DNA of 64,000 bases. Source: JALOAT01 sp050179875. Lineage in GTDB: Bacteria > Pseudomonadota > Gammaproteobacteria > Thiohalomonadales > Thiohalomonadaceae. This document shows, piece by piece, positions 51,628 to 60,677 of this stretch. The DNA lies in the NCBI GenBank assembly GCA_050179875.1, contig JBFXES010000001.1, positions 9,900-73,899 of the forward strand, in the 5' to 3' direction. How positions within the stretch are numbered: position 1 is the stretch's first letter; every line of letters starts with the position of its first letter. The notes under the pieces are model-generated. The model was not told where the DNA came from and ran no database searches. It was given only the letters and a program-made list of their open reading frames with translations. The position numbers and the translations under genes were made by a program.

Positions 51628-53274
51628 TCAGACCCGGAACTGTTGCACCAGGGCGCGCAGTTCCTCGCTGAGCCGCGCCAGGGTGGCGCTGGCATGGGCC
51701 ATTTCTTCCGTGGCCGAGGCGGTCTGCTCCGCACCGCCGGCAATCTCGGTGACGTTGAGATCGATCTCGCGGGCCACCGCTTCCTGCTCCTCCGTGGCGC
51801 TGGCGATCTGCGCGCTCATGTCGGAGATGCGCGCCACCGTGGGCACGATCTGATCGAGCGCGCGCGCGGCCGCGACGGCCTTCTCGACGGTTTCCGCCGT
51901 GAGCGCGCGGCTGGTTCCCATGGCGTCCACGGCGTGCTGCGCGCCTGCGCGGAGCGCCTCGATCATGCTGCGGATCTCCTGGGTGGAGGACTGGGTGCGT
52001 GCCGCCAGGGTACGCACCTCGTCGGCGACCACGGCAAAGCCGCGGCCCTGTTCCCCTGCGCGCGCGGCCTCGATGGCGGCATTGAGCGCCAGCCGGTTGG
52101 TCTGTTCCGCAATGCCGCGAATGACGTCCACCACCGAACCGATGTTCTCCACTTCACGCCCCAGGCGTGTGATGGCTTCGGCGGTGGTGTCGATCTCGCC
52201 GGACAGGGCGGCGATGGCCCCGCGCGCCTCACTCACCACCCGGCTGCCTTGCGCCGCGGCGGTATCCGCCTCGCGCGCCGACTGGGCCGTGTCCGAGGCG
52301 TTGCGCGCCACCTCCTGCACGGTGGCCGCCAACTCGTTCATGGCCGTGGCGACCTGATCGGTCTCGCCCTGCTGGCGCCGCACCGCGGCGCGGGTTTCCT
52401 CGGTCACCGTGGACAGCTGCTCCGCCGCGCTCGCCAGGTGCAGGGTGGAATCACCCACCTGCCGCACCACGCCGTGAATCTTTGCCACGAAGCGGTTGAA
52501 GGCGCGTGACAGTTTCGCCACCTCGTCGTCGCCTGCGTCGTCCAGGCGCCGGGTGAGATCGCCCTCACCCGAGGCGATGTCCTCCATGGCGGCCGTGGTG
52601 TGCGACAGGGGCTGCAGGATGCTGCGCACGATGAGCAGCGACAGTGCCACCAGTACCGCGAGCAGCATGACCAGGCTGAAGCTGCCGTTGACGACGTTGC
52701 GCATGAAGGTCTGGTGCACGTCGCTCACGTAGATCCCCGTGCCCACCACCCAGCCCCAGGGCGCAAAACCCTGGACATAGGAGACCTTGGGTTCCGGCTG
52801 TTGCCGGCCCGGCATGGGCCACTGATAGGCGACGCTGCCTGCGCCGGCCCGGCGCACCGTTTCCACGAATTCGCGGAACATGTATTTCCCCGCCGGATCG
52901 CGCAGGTCGAGCACGGAATTGCCGTTGAGTTCGGGTTTGAACGGGTGCATCACCATCACGCCGTTCATGTCGTTGATCCAGAAATACTCCTCACCCGAGT
53001 GGCGCAATTCGCCGATAAGCTCGGCGGCGCTGCGCTTGGCCTCCTGTTCCGGCAGAACGCCGCTGCGTGCGAGGCCGTAGTAGTGCTCGACGATGCCGTT
53101 GGCGACCTCGGCCAGTTCACGGGTCTGGAGTTCCTTTTCGATCATCAACTGGTCGCGACCCTGCAGCACAGTGAGCGCCTGCACGGCGATGAGGCCGAGG
53201 GCGGCGGTGGTGACCAGCAGGCCGAGGCGGTACGGATGGAAAGGCTGCGTAGTGCGTTCATTGGCTCCGTCCAT
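51628..53274 (-). CDS. Methyl-accepting chemotaxis protein with a Cache sensor
   Basis: 548 residues from ATG 53274. TM1 (about 18-38), a single-Cache periplasmic domain (about 40-190, YFWINDMNGVMVMHPFKPELNG), TM2 (about 195-215), HAMP (about 218-270), and the signalling coiled coil with the hairpin tip GRGFAVVADEVRTLAART. Senses a small molecule (family ligands include carboxylates). No CheR/CheB pentapeptide at the C-terminus. Downstream of purH on the same strand. Confidence 0.96.
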   Translation of the reverse strand: MDGANERTTQPFHPYRLGLLVTTAALGLIAVQALTVLQGRDQLMIEKELQTRELAEVANGIVEHYYGLARSGVLPEQEAKRSAAELIGELRHSGEEYFWINDMNGVMVMHPFKPELNGNSVLDLRDPAGKYMFREFVETVRRAGAGSVAYQWPMPGRQQPEPKVSYVQGFAPWGWVVGTGIYVSDVHQTFMRNVVNGSFSLVMLLAVLVALSLLIVRSILQPLSHTTAAMEDIASGEGDLTRRLDDAGDDEVAKLSRAFNRFVAKIHGVVRQVGDSTLHLASAAEQLSTVTEETRAAVRRQQGETDQVATAMNELAATVQEVARNASDTAQSAREADTAAAQGSRVVSEARGAIAALSGEIDTTAEAITRLGREVENIGSVVDVIRGIAEQTNRLALNAAIEAARAGEQGRGFAVVADEVRTLAARTQSSTQEIRSMIEALRAGAQHAVDAMGTSRALTAETVEKAVAAARALDQIVPTVARISDMSAQIASATEEQEAVAREIDLNVTEIAGGAEQTASATEEMAHASATLARLSEELRALVQQFRV

Positions 53275-53358
53275 GTGAAAAACGCCGAAGGGACGGTGTA
53301 TTCTTGCGCCGCGCGGAGCCAAAGCCAAGCAGCGCCGCAGATTCGGGGTCGAAGAGAG

Positions 53359-53384
53359 GGCGCGGGCAGCGGCCCGCCCGCGCC
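53359..53384. terminator. GC-rich hairpin after purH
   Basis: GGCGCGGGC (53359-53367) and GCCCGCGCC (53376-53384), 8-base loop, between the purH stop and the receptor start. No T tract on the minus side, so termination would be Rho-dependent or weak. Confidence 0.5.
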
Positions 53385-53390
53385 ACCGGA

Positions 53391-54953
53391 TCAATGCCGG
53401 AAATGACGCATACCGGTGAACACCATGGCCATGGCGTGTTCATCGGCTGCGGCGATCACCTCGTCGTCGCGCATGGAACCGCCGGGCTGGATCACCGCGG
53501 TGATGCCCGCGCCAGCGGCCGCATCGATGCCGTCCCGGAACGGGAAGAAGGCGTCGGACGCCATCACCGAACCGCGCACCTCGAGGCCCGCGTGCTCGGC
53601 CTTGATGGCGGCGATGCGCGCCGAATTCACGCGGCTCATCTGGCCCGCGCCGACGCCGTAGGTCTGCTCGCCCTTGGCGTAGACGATGGCGTTGGATTTC
53701 ACGAACTTGGCCACGCGCCAGGCGAACAGCAGGTCGCGCATCTCCTGTTCGCTGGGGGCGCGCCTGGTCACTATCTTGAGTTCGCCGTGCAGGGCGAGAT
53801 CGGCGTCCTGCACCAGCAGGCCGCCCGTCACCTTCTTGTAATCCAGGCGCTTGCCCGGGGTCGCGGGCCATTGGCCGCATTCCAGCAGGCGCACGTTCTT
53901 CTTTGCCGCGACCACCTCGCTGGCGGCGGCGGACACCGCAGGCGCGATGATCACTTCCACGAACTGGCGTTCGACGATGGCACGGGCGGTTTCAGCATCC
54001 AGTTCGCGATTGAAGGCGATGATGCCGCCGAAAGCGGATTCCGGATCGGTCTGGTAGGCACGCTCATAGGCTTCGAGCAGGCTGGCGCCCACGGCCACGC
54101 CGCAGGGATTGGCGTGCTTGACGATGACACAGGCCGGGGCCTCGTCGAACTGCTTCACGCACTCCAGCGCGGCGTCGGTGTCGGCGATGTTGTTGAACGA
54201 CAGTTCCTTGCCCTGCAACTGGCGCGCGGTGGACACCGAGGCCTCGCGGGCGCCAGCGCTCACGTAGAAGGCGGCCTGCTGGTGCGGATTCTCGCCATAG
54301 CGCATGCCCTGGGCCTTCACGAACTGCATGTTGAAGGTGCGGGGGAAACCCTCGGCCTTGCCGTTGTCCACGATGGCGCCCAGGTAGTTGGCGATCATGC
54401 CGTCGTATTGGGCCGTGTGTTCGAAGGTCTTCACGGCCAGATCGAAGCGGGTGGCGTCGGAGACGGCGCCGCCGTTGGCGCGTATCTCCGCCAGCACGCG
54501 GGCGTAGTCGGCCGCGTCCACCACCACGGTGACGTCGCGGTGATTCTTGGCCGCCGCGCGCAGCATGGTCGGACCGCCGATGTCGATGTTCTCGATGGCG
54601 TCTTCCAGGGTGCAGCCCGGCTTGGCCACGGTCTGGGCGAAGGGATAGAGGTTCACCACGATGAGGTCGATGCCGCCGATGCCGTGCTGCGCCATCACCG
54701 CGTCATCCTGCCCGCGCCGGCCGAGAATGCCGCCGTGGATCTTGGGATGCAGCGTCTTCACGCGGCCGTCCATCATCTCGGGAAAGCCGGTGTAATCGGA
54801 CACCTCGGTGACCTTCACGCCGTGCTCGCCGAGCAGCTTCGCCGTGCCGCCGGTGGAGAGGATCTCCACCCCCATGGCCGCGAGCTCACGGGCGAATTCG
54901 AGAACCCCGGTCTTGTCCGAGACGCTGATCAGCGCACGCTGGATCTTGTTCAT
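53391..54953 (-). CDS. purH: Bifunctional AICAR formyltransferase/IMP cyclohydrolase
   Basis: 520 residues. RALISVSDKTGVLEFAREL start and STGGTAKLL of the cyclohydrolase domain; ELSFNNIADTDAALECVKQF and the VKHANPCGVA motif of the transformylase domain. Catalyses the last two steps of IMP synthesis. Follows dusB-fis, and the intervening gap holds an inverted 9-mer repeat. Confidence 0.98.
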   Translation of the reverse strand: MNKIQRALISVSDKTGVLEFARELAAMGVEILSTGGTAKLLGEHGVKVTEVSDYTGFPEMMDGRVKTLHPKIHGGILGRRGQDDAVMAQHGIGGIDLIVVNLYPFAQTVAKPGCTLEDAIENIDIGGPTMLRAAAKNHRDVTVVVDAADYARVLAEIRANGGAVSDATRFDLAVKTFEHTAQYDGMIANYLGAIVDNGKAEGFPRTFNMQFVKAQGMRYGENPHQQAAFYVSAGAREASVSTARQLQGKELSFNNIADTDAALECVKQFDEAPACVIVKHANPCGVAVGASLLEAYERAYQTDPESAFGGIIAFNRELDAETARAIVERQFVEVIIAPAVSAAASEVVAAKKNVRLLECGQWPATPGKRLDYKKVTGGLLVQDADLALHGELKIVTRRAPSEQEMRDLLFAWRVAKFVKSNAIVYAKGEQTYGVGAGQMSRVNSARIAAIKAEHAGLEVRGSVMASDAFFPFRDGIDAAAGAGITAVIQPGGSMRDDEVIAAADEHAMAMVFTGMRHFRH

Positions 54954-54986
54954 TGCATTTCCTTCTCTTCAATTTGTGTCAACGCA

Positions 54987-55074
54987 GAGAACGCGGAGGC
55001 GCGGAGGACGCGGAGAAGACAGCATTGGTTGCTTTTCTCCGCGTGCTCCGCGCCTCCGCGACCTCCGCGTTCTC
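54987..55074. repeat. Inverted array of 9-mer repeats between fis and purH
   Basis: Left arm 54987-55017 and right arm 55035-55074 are near-complementary. Each is built of 8-9 base GCGGAGGnC units; the right arm carries one extra unit. Would form a long imperfect hairpin in the fis-purH transcript. Same architecture as the element at 61203. Confidence 0.85.
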
Positions 55075-55089
55075 AAACCTTGGCCGTGT

Positions 55090-55344
55090 TCACTGGTCCA
55101 GGCCGTACTGCTGGAGTTTCTTGCGCAGGGTGCCGCGGTTGATGCCGAGGACCTCCGCCGCGCGGGTCTGGTTGCCGCCGGTGTGGGCGAGCACGGTTTC
55201 GAGCAAGGGCCGCTCCACTTCACCCAGCAGCAGGGCATACAGGTTGTCGGGTGCGTGCCCGTCCAGGTCGGCAAAGTAGCGTTCGAGGGCGGCTTTGACG
55301 TAGCCATTGAGCCCGATGGCGCCGTTCGATTTCCTGTTGGTCAT
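55090..55344 (-). CDS. fis: Nucleoid-associated protein Fis
   Basis: 84 residues. The C-terminal helix-turn-helix HTGGNQTRAAEVLGINRGTLRKKLQQYGLDQ is diagnostic; the N-terminal arm is short. Growth-phase regulator that bends DNA. The start overlaps the dusB stop (ATGA), the conserved dusB-fis operon. Confidence 0.97.
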   Translation of the reverse strand: MTNRKSNGAIGLNGYVKAALERYFADLDGHAPDNLYALLLGEVERPLLETVLAHTGGNQTRAAEVLGINRGTLRKKLQQYGLDQ

Positions 55345-56327
55345 GCGGCCAACTCCTCCCCTTCGATAATGCGGTCGAAAAACGCCCTGACCATTGCAAG
55401 TTGTTGCGCCGTGGTTTCCACCTGGTTCACCGCCTTGCGGAACACGGCACCTTCACGCTGCCCCTTGCTGTACCACGAGATGTGCTTGCGCGCGACCAGC
55501 AGGCCGGTGCGCTCGCCATAGAACGTGTACAGGTTGTCCAGGTGGGCGAGCAGGATGTCGCGGATCTCCGCCACGCCCGGCTCGGGCAGTTTTTCCCCTG
55601 TCCTGAGGTAATGTTCTGTTTCCCGGAATATCCACGGCCGGCCCTGGGCGGCGCGGCCGATCATGACGCCGTCGGCACCGGTGACGTCGAGCACCATCTT
55701 TGCCTTCTCGGGCGTGGTGATGTCGCCGTTGGCGATGACGGGAATGGAGACGCTTTCCTTCACCGCGCGGATGGTGTCGTACTCGGCCTCGCCGCTGTAG
55801 CCGTCGGCGCGCGTCCTGCCGTGCACGGCCAGGCACTGGATGCCGGCGCTCTCGGCGATGCGCGCCACCCTCAGGGCATTGCGGCTCTGGCTGTCCCAGC
55901 CGGTGCGGATCTTGAGCGTGACCGGCACGTCCACCGCGCCGACCACGGCGTCGAGGATGCGCCCCACCAGGGCCTCGTCGCGCAGCAGCGCGGAACCGGC
56001 CATGACGTTGCACACCTTCTTGGCCGGGCAGCCCATGTTGATGTCGATGATCTGGGCCCCGTTCGCCACGTTGTAACGGGCCGCTTCGGCCATCATGGCG
56101 GGATCGGCGCCCATGATCTGCACAGAACGCGGTTCCGGCTCGCCGTCGTGATCGGCACGGCGCCGGGTCTTTTCGCTGCCGTAGAGCAGCGAGTTGGACG
56201 ACACCATTTCCGACACCGCGAGCCCGGCCCCCATGGCGCGACAAAGCAGCCGGAAGGGGCGATCGGTCACGCCTGCCATGGGCGCGAGCACCAGGTTGTT
56301 CCTGAGCTGGTACGGACCGATGCGCAT
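55341..56327 (-). CDS. dusB: tRNA-dihydrouridine synthase B
   Basis: 328 residues. LAPMAGVTDRPFRLLCR, CPAKKVCNVMAGSALLRD with the catalytic Cys, VHGRTRADGYSGEAEY and GADGVMIGRAAQGRPWIF give the FMN and active sites. Reduces U17 in tRNA. First gene of the dusB-fis operon. Confidence 0.98.
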   Translation of the reverse strand: MRIGPYQLRNNLVLAPMAGVTDRPFRLLCRAMGAGLAVSEMVSSNSLLYGSEKTRRRADHDGEPEPRSVQIMGADPAMMAEAARYNVANGAQIIDINMGCPAKKVCNVMAGSALLRDEALVGRILDAVVGAVDVPVTLKIRTGWDSQSRNALRVARIAESAGIQCLAVHGRTRADGYSGEAEYDTIRAVKESVSIPVIANGDITTPEKAKMVLDVTGADGVMIGRAAQGRPWIFRETEHYLRTGEKLPEPGVAEIRDILLAHLDNLYTFYGERTGLLVARKHISWYSKGQREGAVFRKAVNQVETTAQQLAMVRAFFDRIIEGEELAA

Positions 56328-56363
56328 TGCTGAGGGGGATGCCGGGGAAAAACAGGGCCGGTA

Positions 56364-56391
56364 ATGATAATGCAGAGCGGCGCGCGCTCAA
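56364..56391 (-). promoter_or_regulatory. Probable promoter of dusB-fis
   Basis: On the minus strand: TTGAGC (56391-56386), 16-base spacer, TATCAT (56369-56364), 37 bases before the dusB ATG. Confidence 0.6.
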
Positions 56392-56457
56392 AATCCAATC
56401 GCCTGCGCGCGTCCGCCGGGTACCTGATGTCCGGGGAAAACCGGCCCTTTACAAAAG

Positions 56458-57123
56458 TTATTGGAAAGCGAATTCGTAACCGAAGGCCCGGTCGCCCGGA
56501 TCGAGGATTTCCAGGATGGCGTGGGTCTCGACGCCGGGCGCCAGTGGGCCGCCGGGAGCATTGGGCAGGTATTCGCCAGGCGTGAAGCGGCGGCTGGCGA
56601 TGGGACGCTCTTCCGTGTCGAGGAAGGTGAGCACCAGGTCGGGGTAGGGCTGCGCCCGGGTGGCGCGGTTGAAGAAGGTGACGTCGATGAGCAGGGCGTC
56701 GGCGAGCGCCGGGTGGCTCTGGACGTTGCGCGAGGTGATTTCCAGTGCGGCGAGGTCACGCCAGGGCGGCAGGTCGCAGCGCGCCACCGCGCAGACCAGC
56801 TCCACGCCGGGACGCAGGGCGGGTTGGGCGGCGAGGCTCTCGCGGTGCCGGTAGGTGTACTGCCCGGCCAGCAGGAGGAGCAGGGCGAGGTTGAGCAGGA
56901 GCCAGAGCGTGGACCGGCTGCGCCGTGGTGCGGGCGGGATGTCGAAGGGCGTGGGGCGGGCGGGACGGGGAGGGGCCTTGGCCCCGGGGGGGTCCGCCAC
57001 GCGCGCGGCGTGCGCATCGAAAACGGTCTGGCAGGCGCCGCAACGGACCTTGCCCCGCGCCATGGCGAGCTGCGCGGGCTGCACGCGGAACACCGTGCCG
57101 CACTGCGGGCAACGCGTCTGCAT
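56458..57123 (-). CDS. DUF3426 zinc-ribbon membrane protein
   Basis: 221 residues from ATG 57123. N-terminal zinc ribbon CPQCGTVFRV...VRCGACQTVF (MJ0042 type), Pro-rich linker, one helix (about 68-90), then a C-terminal periplasmic beta domain (LEITSRNVQSHP, DVTFFNRATRAQPYPDLVLTFLD). Commonly sits beside prmA or dusB in this class; role unknown. Confidence 0.93.
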   Translation of the reverse strand: MQTRCPQCGTVFRVQPAQLAMARGKVRCGACQTVFDAHAARVADPPGAKAPPRPARPTPFDIPPAPRRSRSTLWLLLNLALLLLLAGQYTYRHRESLAAQPALRPGVELVCAVARCDLPPWRDLAALEITSRNVQSHPALADALLIDVTFFNRATRAQPYPDLVLTFLDTEERPIASRRFTPGEYLPNAPGGPLAPGVETHAILEILDPGDRAFGYEFAFQ

Positions 57124-57137
57124 GGCCTCCCCGGTGC

Positions 57138-58016
57138 TCAGCGTCGCCGGCCCTCCAGCCGCACCCAATCCTCCAGCACGGTGGTCGGGGCCATGTCGAA
57201 CCAGGGTTCATAGGCGGCGCGCACCTCGTCCGCCTGCTCGCGCAGGATCCCCGAGAGCACGACGGCGCCGCCGGGTTTCACCAGCCTGGCGAAGCGCTCC
57301 GCCAGGATGACGAGCGGACCGGCGAGGATGTTGGCGAGCAGCACGTCTGCCGGCGTGCCGGGGCCTTGGTCGGGCAGCGTGGTCGTGAGCACCTGACTCA
57401 CGTCGTTGCGTTCGGCGTTCTCGCGGGTGGCGAGCAGGGCCTGGGGATCGTTGTCCGTGGCCCACACGGAAGCCGCGCCCAGGCGCGCCGCGGCGATGGC
57501 CAGGATGCCCGAACCGCAGCCGTAGTCGATGACGCGCAGGCCGGCCGGGGCATGGGCGTCCAGCCATTCCAGGCACAGGCGTGTGGTCGGGTGCGTGCCG
57601 GTGCCGAAGGCGAGGCCCGGGTCCAGCAGGATGTTCACGGCATCGGGATCCTGCGGCTGGTGCCAGCTGGGCACGATCCAGAGCCGCCGGCCGAAGCGCA
57701 TGGGCTGGAAACGGTCCATCCAGGCGCGGTTCCAGTCCTGGTCTTCGAGGCGTTCGATGCGGTAGGGCGGAAGCGGCGCAGGCGCCAGCCGCCGGGCCAG
57801 CTCGGCCACCACGCCGTCCATGTCCGTTTCGGCGCTGAACAGCCCGTTCACGCGGGTGCGGTCCCACAGCGGGGTGGTGCCGAGCGCAGGTTCGAAAATG
57901 GGCTGGTCCGCCGCATCCAGCAGGGTGACCGCCTCGGCTCCGGCTTCGCTGAGCAGATCCGAGATCAGGTCGCCATCGGCGGCGTTGCATTCGAGGAGCA
58001 GTTGGTTCCAGGGCAT
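57138..58016 (-). CDS. prmA: Ribosomal protein L11 methyltransferase
   Basis: 292 residues from ATG 58016. RLWIVPSWHQPQDPDAVNILLDPGLAFGTGTHPTT and VIDYGCGSGILAIAAARLGA hold the SAM-binding motifs, and LLANILAGPL the NPF-like motif. Trimethylates L11. Followed 14 bases on by the DUF3426 gene. Confidence 0.97.
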   Translation of the reverse strand: MPWNQLLLECNAADGDLISDLLSEAGAEAVTLLDAADQPIFEPALGTTPLWDRTRVNGLFSAETDMDGVVAELARRLAPAPLPPYRIERLEDQDWNRAWMDRFQPMRFGRRLWIVPSWHQPQDPDAVNILLDPGLAFGTGTHPTTRLCLEWLDAHAPAGLRVIDYGCGSGILAIAAARLGAASVWATDNDPQALLATRENAERNDVSQVLTTTLPDQGPGTPADVLLANILAGPLVILAERFARLVKPGGAVVLSGILREQADEVRAAYEPWFDMAPTTVLEDWVRLEGRRR

Positions 58017-58145
58017 GGGCGCTGACGTCGGCGTGGCCGTCCGGTGTGGGGCAATCCTGCGGCGGACGGGCTCGGCGCATCCGCCGCATCTCGTTCCACC
58101 GGCGTGTGATGATACCGGAAGAACCGGATTGTTCGTGCGAAGACG

Positions 58146-58174
58146 CGCAGCCACCGGAAAAACCGGTGGCTGCG
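58146..58174. terminator. Perfect 12-bp hairpin after accC
   Basis: CGCAGCCACCGG (58146-58157), five-base loop, CCGGTGGCTGCG (58163-58174), 19 bases past the accC stop. No T tract, so it may stabilise the mRNA 3' end or aid termination. Confidence 0.6.
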
Positions 58175-58192
58175 CCCTACCCTCGCTTCGGC

Positions 58193-59533
58193 TTACAGGC
58201 CGAGCTTCTTGTGCAGGTAATGGATGTTGGTGCCGCCGGCGGCGAAGGCCGCGTCGCCGAGCAGTTCCTGGTGCAGCGGCGTGTTGGTCTTGATGCCCTC
58301 GACGATGATCTCGTCCAGCGCCGAACGCATGCGCGCCATGGCGCTCGCGCGCGTCTCGCCCCAGGCGATGAGCTTGCCGATCATGGAGTCGTAGTTGGGC
58401 GGCACGGTGTAGCCGTCGTAGATGTGCGAATCCCAACGGATACCGGGGCCGCCGGGCACGTGCAGGCCGGTTATCTTGCCGGGCGAAGGCATGAAGGTCT
58501 TCGGGTCCTCGGCATTGATGCGGCACTCGATGGCGTGGCCGCGCAGCTTGATCTGGTCCTGGGTGTAGGAGAGCTTCTCGCCGGCGGCGATGAGGATCTG
58601 CTCCTTCACGATGTCCACGCCCGTGATCATCTCGGTGACCGGGTGTTCCACCTGCACGCGGGTGTTCATCTCGATGAAATAGAACTCGCCGTTCTCGTAC
58701 AGGAACTCGAAGGTGCCGGCGCCGCGGTAGCCGATCTCACGGCAGGCCTCGGCGCAGCGCTCGCCGATGCGGCGGCGCTGTTCCTCGGTGATGCCCGGCG
58801 CCGGCGCCTCCTCGATGACCTTCTGGTGGCGGCGCTGCATGGAGCAGTCGCGCTCGCCCAGGTAGATGGCGTTGCCGTGGGTGTCGGCGAGCACCTGAAT
58901 TTCCACGTGACGCGGATTCTCCAAGTATTTCTCCATGTACACCGTGCTGTTGCCGAAGGCCGCGCCGGCCTCGCCGCGAGTCAGGGCGATGGCGTTGAGC
59001 AAATGGGCCTCGCTGTGCACCACTCGCATGCCGCGGCCGCCGCCACCGCCCGCCGCCTTGATGATGACCGGGTAACCGATCTCGCGGGCGAGGCGCAGGT
59101 TTTCATCGTCGTTGTCGCCGAGGGGGCCGTCGGAGCCGGGCACGCAGGGCACGCCGGCCTTCCTCATGGCTTCCTTGGCGGACACCTTGTCGCCCATGAG
59201 GCGGATGGTCTCGGCGCGCGGACCGATGAAGACGAAGCCGCTTTGCTCCACGCGCTCGGCGAAATCGGCGTTCTCCGAGAGAAAGCCGTAGCCGGGGTGG
59301 ATGGCGACCGCATCGGAGACCTCCGCCGCGCTGATCAGCGCGGGCACGTTCAGGTAGCTCTGCGCCGAAGGCGCCGGGCCGATGCAGATGGATTCGTCGG
59401 CGAGCTTCACATGCTTGAGATCGCGGTCCACCGTGGAGTGGACGGCGACGGTGCGAATGCCGAGTTCCTTGCATGCGCGCAGCACACGCAAGGCGATCTC
59501 GCCGCGATTGGCAATGACGACCTTTTCGAACAT
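58193..59533 (-). CDS. accC: Acetyl-CoA carboxylase, biotin carboxylase subunit
   Basis: 446 residues. MFEKVVIANRGEIALRVLRAC start, ATP-grasp KAAGGGGGRGMR and NTRVQVEHPVTEMITG. Carboxylates biotin on AccB. Full length. Twenty-two bases after accB. Confidence 0.98.
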   Translation of the reverse strand: MFEKVVIANRGEIALRVLRACKELGIRTVAVHSTVDRDLKHVKLADESICIGPAPSAQSYLNVPALISAAEVSDAVAIHPGYGFLSENADFAERVEQSGFVFIGPRAETIRLMGDKVSAKEAMRKAGVPCVPGSDGPLGDNDDENLRLAREIGYPVIIKAAGGGGGRGMRVVHSEAHLLNAIALTRGEAGAAFGNSTVYMEKYLENPRHVEIQVLADTHGNAIYLGERDCSMQRRHQKVIEEAPAPGITEEQRRRIGERCAEACREIGYRGAGTFEFLYENGEFYFIEMNTRVQVEHPVTEMITGVDIVKEQILIAAGEKLSYTQDQIKLRGHAIECRINAEDPKTFMPSPGKITGLHVPGGPGIRWDSHIYDGYTVPPNYDSMIGKLIAWGETRASAMARMRSALDEIIVEGIKTNTPLHQELLGDAAFAAGGTNIHYLHKKLGL

Positions 59534-59555
59534 TACGTCTGCCCTTTACGGCGGA

Positions 59556-60011
59556 TTATTCGATGATGAACAGCGGCTGGCCAAACTCGATGGGATCGCC
59601 GTTCTCCGCCAGGATCGCCTTCACCACACCGGCCTTGTCGGCCTCGATCTGGTTCATGATCTTCATGGCTTCGATGATGCAGAGCGTGTCGCCCACGTTC
59701 ACGCGCTGGCCCACCTCCGTGAACGGCTTGGCGCCCGGCGAGGCGGCACGGTAGAAGGTGCCCACGATGGGCGAGGTCACCTGATGGCCGGTGGGTGCAG
59801 CCGCTGCGGGCGCATCGGCCTGCACCGGTGCCGCTGCAGCCGCGGCCGCAGGGGCGGCCGCCGGCGCGGGGGCGGCGAAGAAGGTCTGCTGAGGCATCAC
59901 CTGGCTGGCGCGGCTGATGCGCACCGATTCCTCGCCTTCCTTGATCTCGATCTCGGCGATGCCGGATTCTTCGAGCAGTTCGATCAGTTTCTTGACTTTG
60001 CGGATATCCAT
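59556..60011 (-). CDS. accB: Biotin carboxyl carrier protein
   Basis: 151 residues from ATG 60011. Helical N-terminus (MDIRKVKKLIELLEESG), Ala/Pro linker (about 46-75), biotinyl domain with Lys117 in EAMKIMN, and the thumb SPGAKPF. Carries biotin for AccC. Four bases after aroQ. Confidence 0.98.
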   Translation of the reverse strand: MDIRKVKKLIELLEESGIAEIEIKEGEESVRISRASQVMPQQTFFAAPAPAAAPAAAAAAAPVQADAPAAAAPTGHQVTSPIVGTFYRAASPGAKPFTEVGQRVNVGDTLCIIEAMKIMNQIEADKAGVVKAILAENGDPIEFGQPLFIIE

Positions 60012-60015
60012 TTTC

Positions 60016-60477
60016 TTAAGCCTGCCTCGTGATGGTCTGGTCCCCCAGCCGCGCCAGGGCGGCCGAGAGCGCGAGTTCGTAGCCCACCGCCCCGAGGCCG
60101 CTGATGACCCCCTGGGCGATGTCCGAGAAGTACGAGTGCCGCCGGAACGGCTCCCGTGCGTGCACGTTCGAGAGGTGCACTTCGATGAAAGGGATGGCCA
60201 CCGCCGCCAGGGCGTCGCGCAGGGCCACGCTGGTATGGGTGAAGGCGGCGGGGTTGATGATGATGAAGGCCACGCCCTCCCCGCGCGCCGCATGCACCCG
60301 CTCCACCAGCGCGTGTTCGGCGTTGCTCTGGAAGGTTTCGAGGACGTGTCCCCGGGCTGCGGCCAACTGCACCAGCCGGGCATCGATGTCCGCCAGGGTG
60401 GTGCTGCCGTAGACCTGGGGTTCTCGGGTGCCGAGCAGGTTGAGGTTGGGGCCGTTGAGGACCAACAGTCGGGCCAT
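60016..60477 (-). CDS. aroQ: Type II 3-dehydroquinate dehydratase
   Basis: 153 residues. LVLNGPNLNLLGTREPQVYG start with the catalytic Tyr, IIINPAAFTHTSVALRDAL and EVHLSNVHAREPFRRHSYFS with the active-site His and Arg. Third step of the shikimate pathway. First gene of the aroQ-accB-accC operon. Confidence 0.98.
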   Translation of the reverse strand: MARLLVLNGPNLNLLGTREPQVYGSTTLADIDARLVQLAAARGHVLETFQSNAEHALVERVHAARGEGVAFIIINPAAFTHTSVALRDALAAVAIPFIEVHLSNVHAREPFRRHSYFSDIAQGVISGLGAVGYELALSAALARLGDQTITRQA

Positions 60478-60609
60478 GGACCTTCCTACGAGCTCTTTTC
60501 GCGGAGTTTATTGGAGTTATCAGCCCGTTCGGCGCCGTTTGGTCTTTTCGCTCACGGCAGGGCTGCGCAAGTGGGCGCCATTGTGCACGAAGGGTCTAAC
60601 CATGTCCAT

Positions 60610-60640
60610 ATGCGCCCAAGTTATCCGAACTTGGGCGCAT
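60610..60640. terminator. Perfect 13-bp hairpin between aroQ and tlpA
   Basis: ATGCGCCCAAGTT (60610-60622), ATCCG loop, AACTTGGGCGCAT (60628-60640). Lies after the tlpA stop (60678, minus strand). No T run on either side, so a REP-like or mRNA-stabilising hairpin is as likely as a terminator. Confidence 0.6.
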
Positions 60641-60677
60641 GTTCAGGCAAGTTGATGGGCAGTTTCCGTGACCCGGT

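Noticed and set aside
53304..55142. A 612-codon plus-strand frame over purH
   Set aside because: Antisense shadow rich in His/Gly/Leu; purH on the minus strand is complete.
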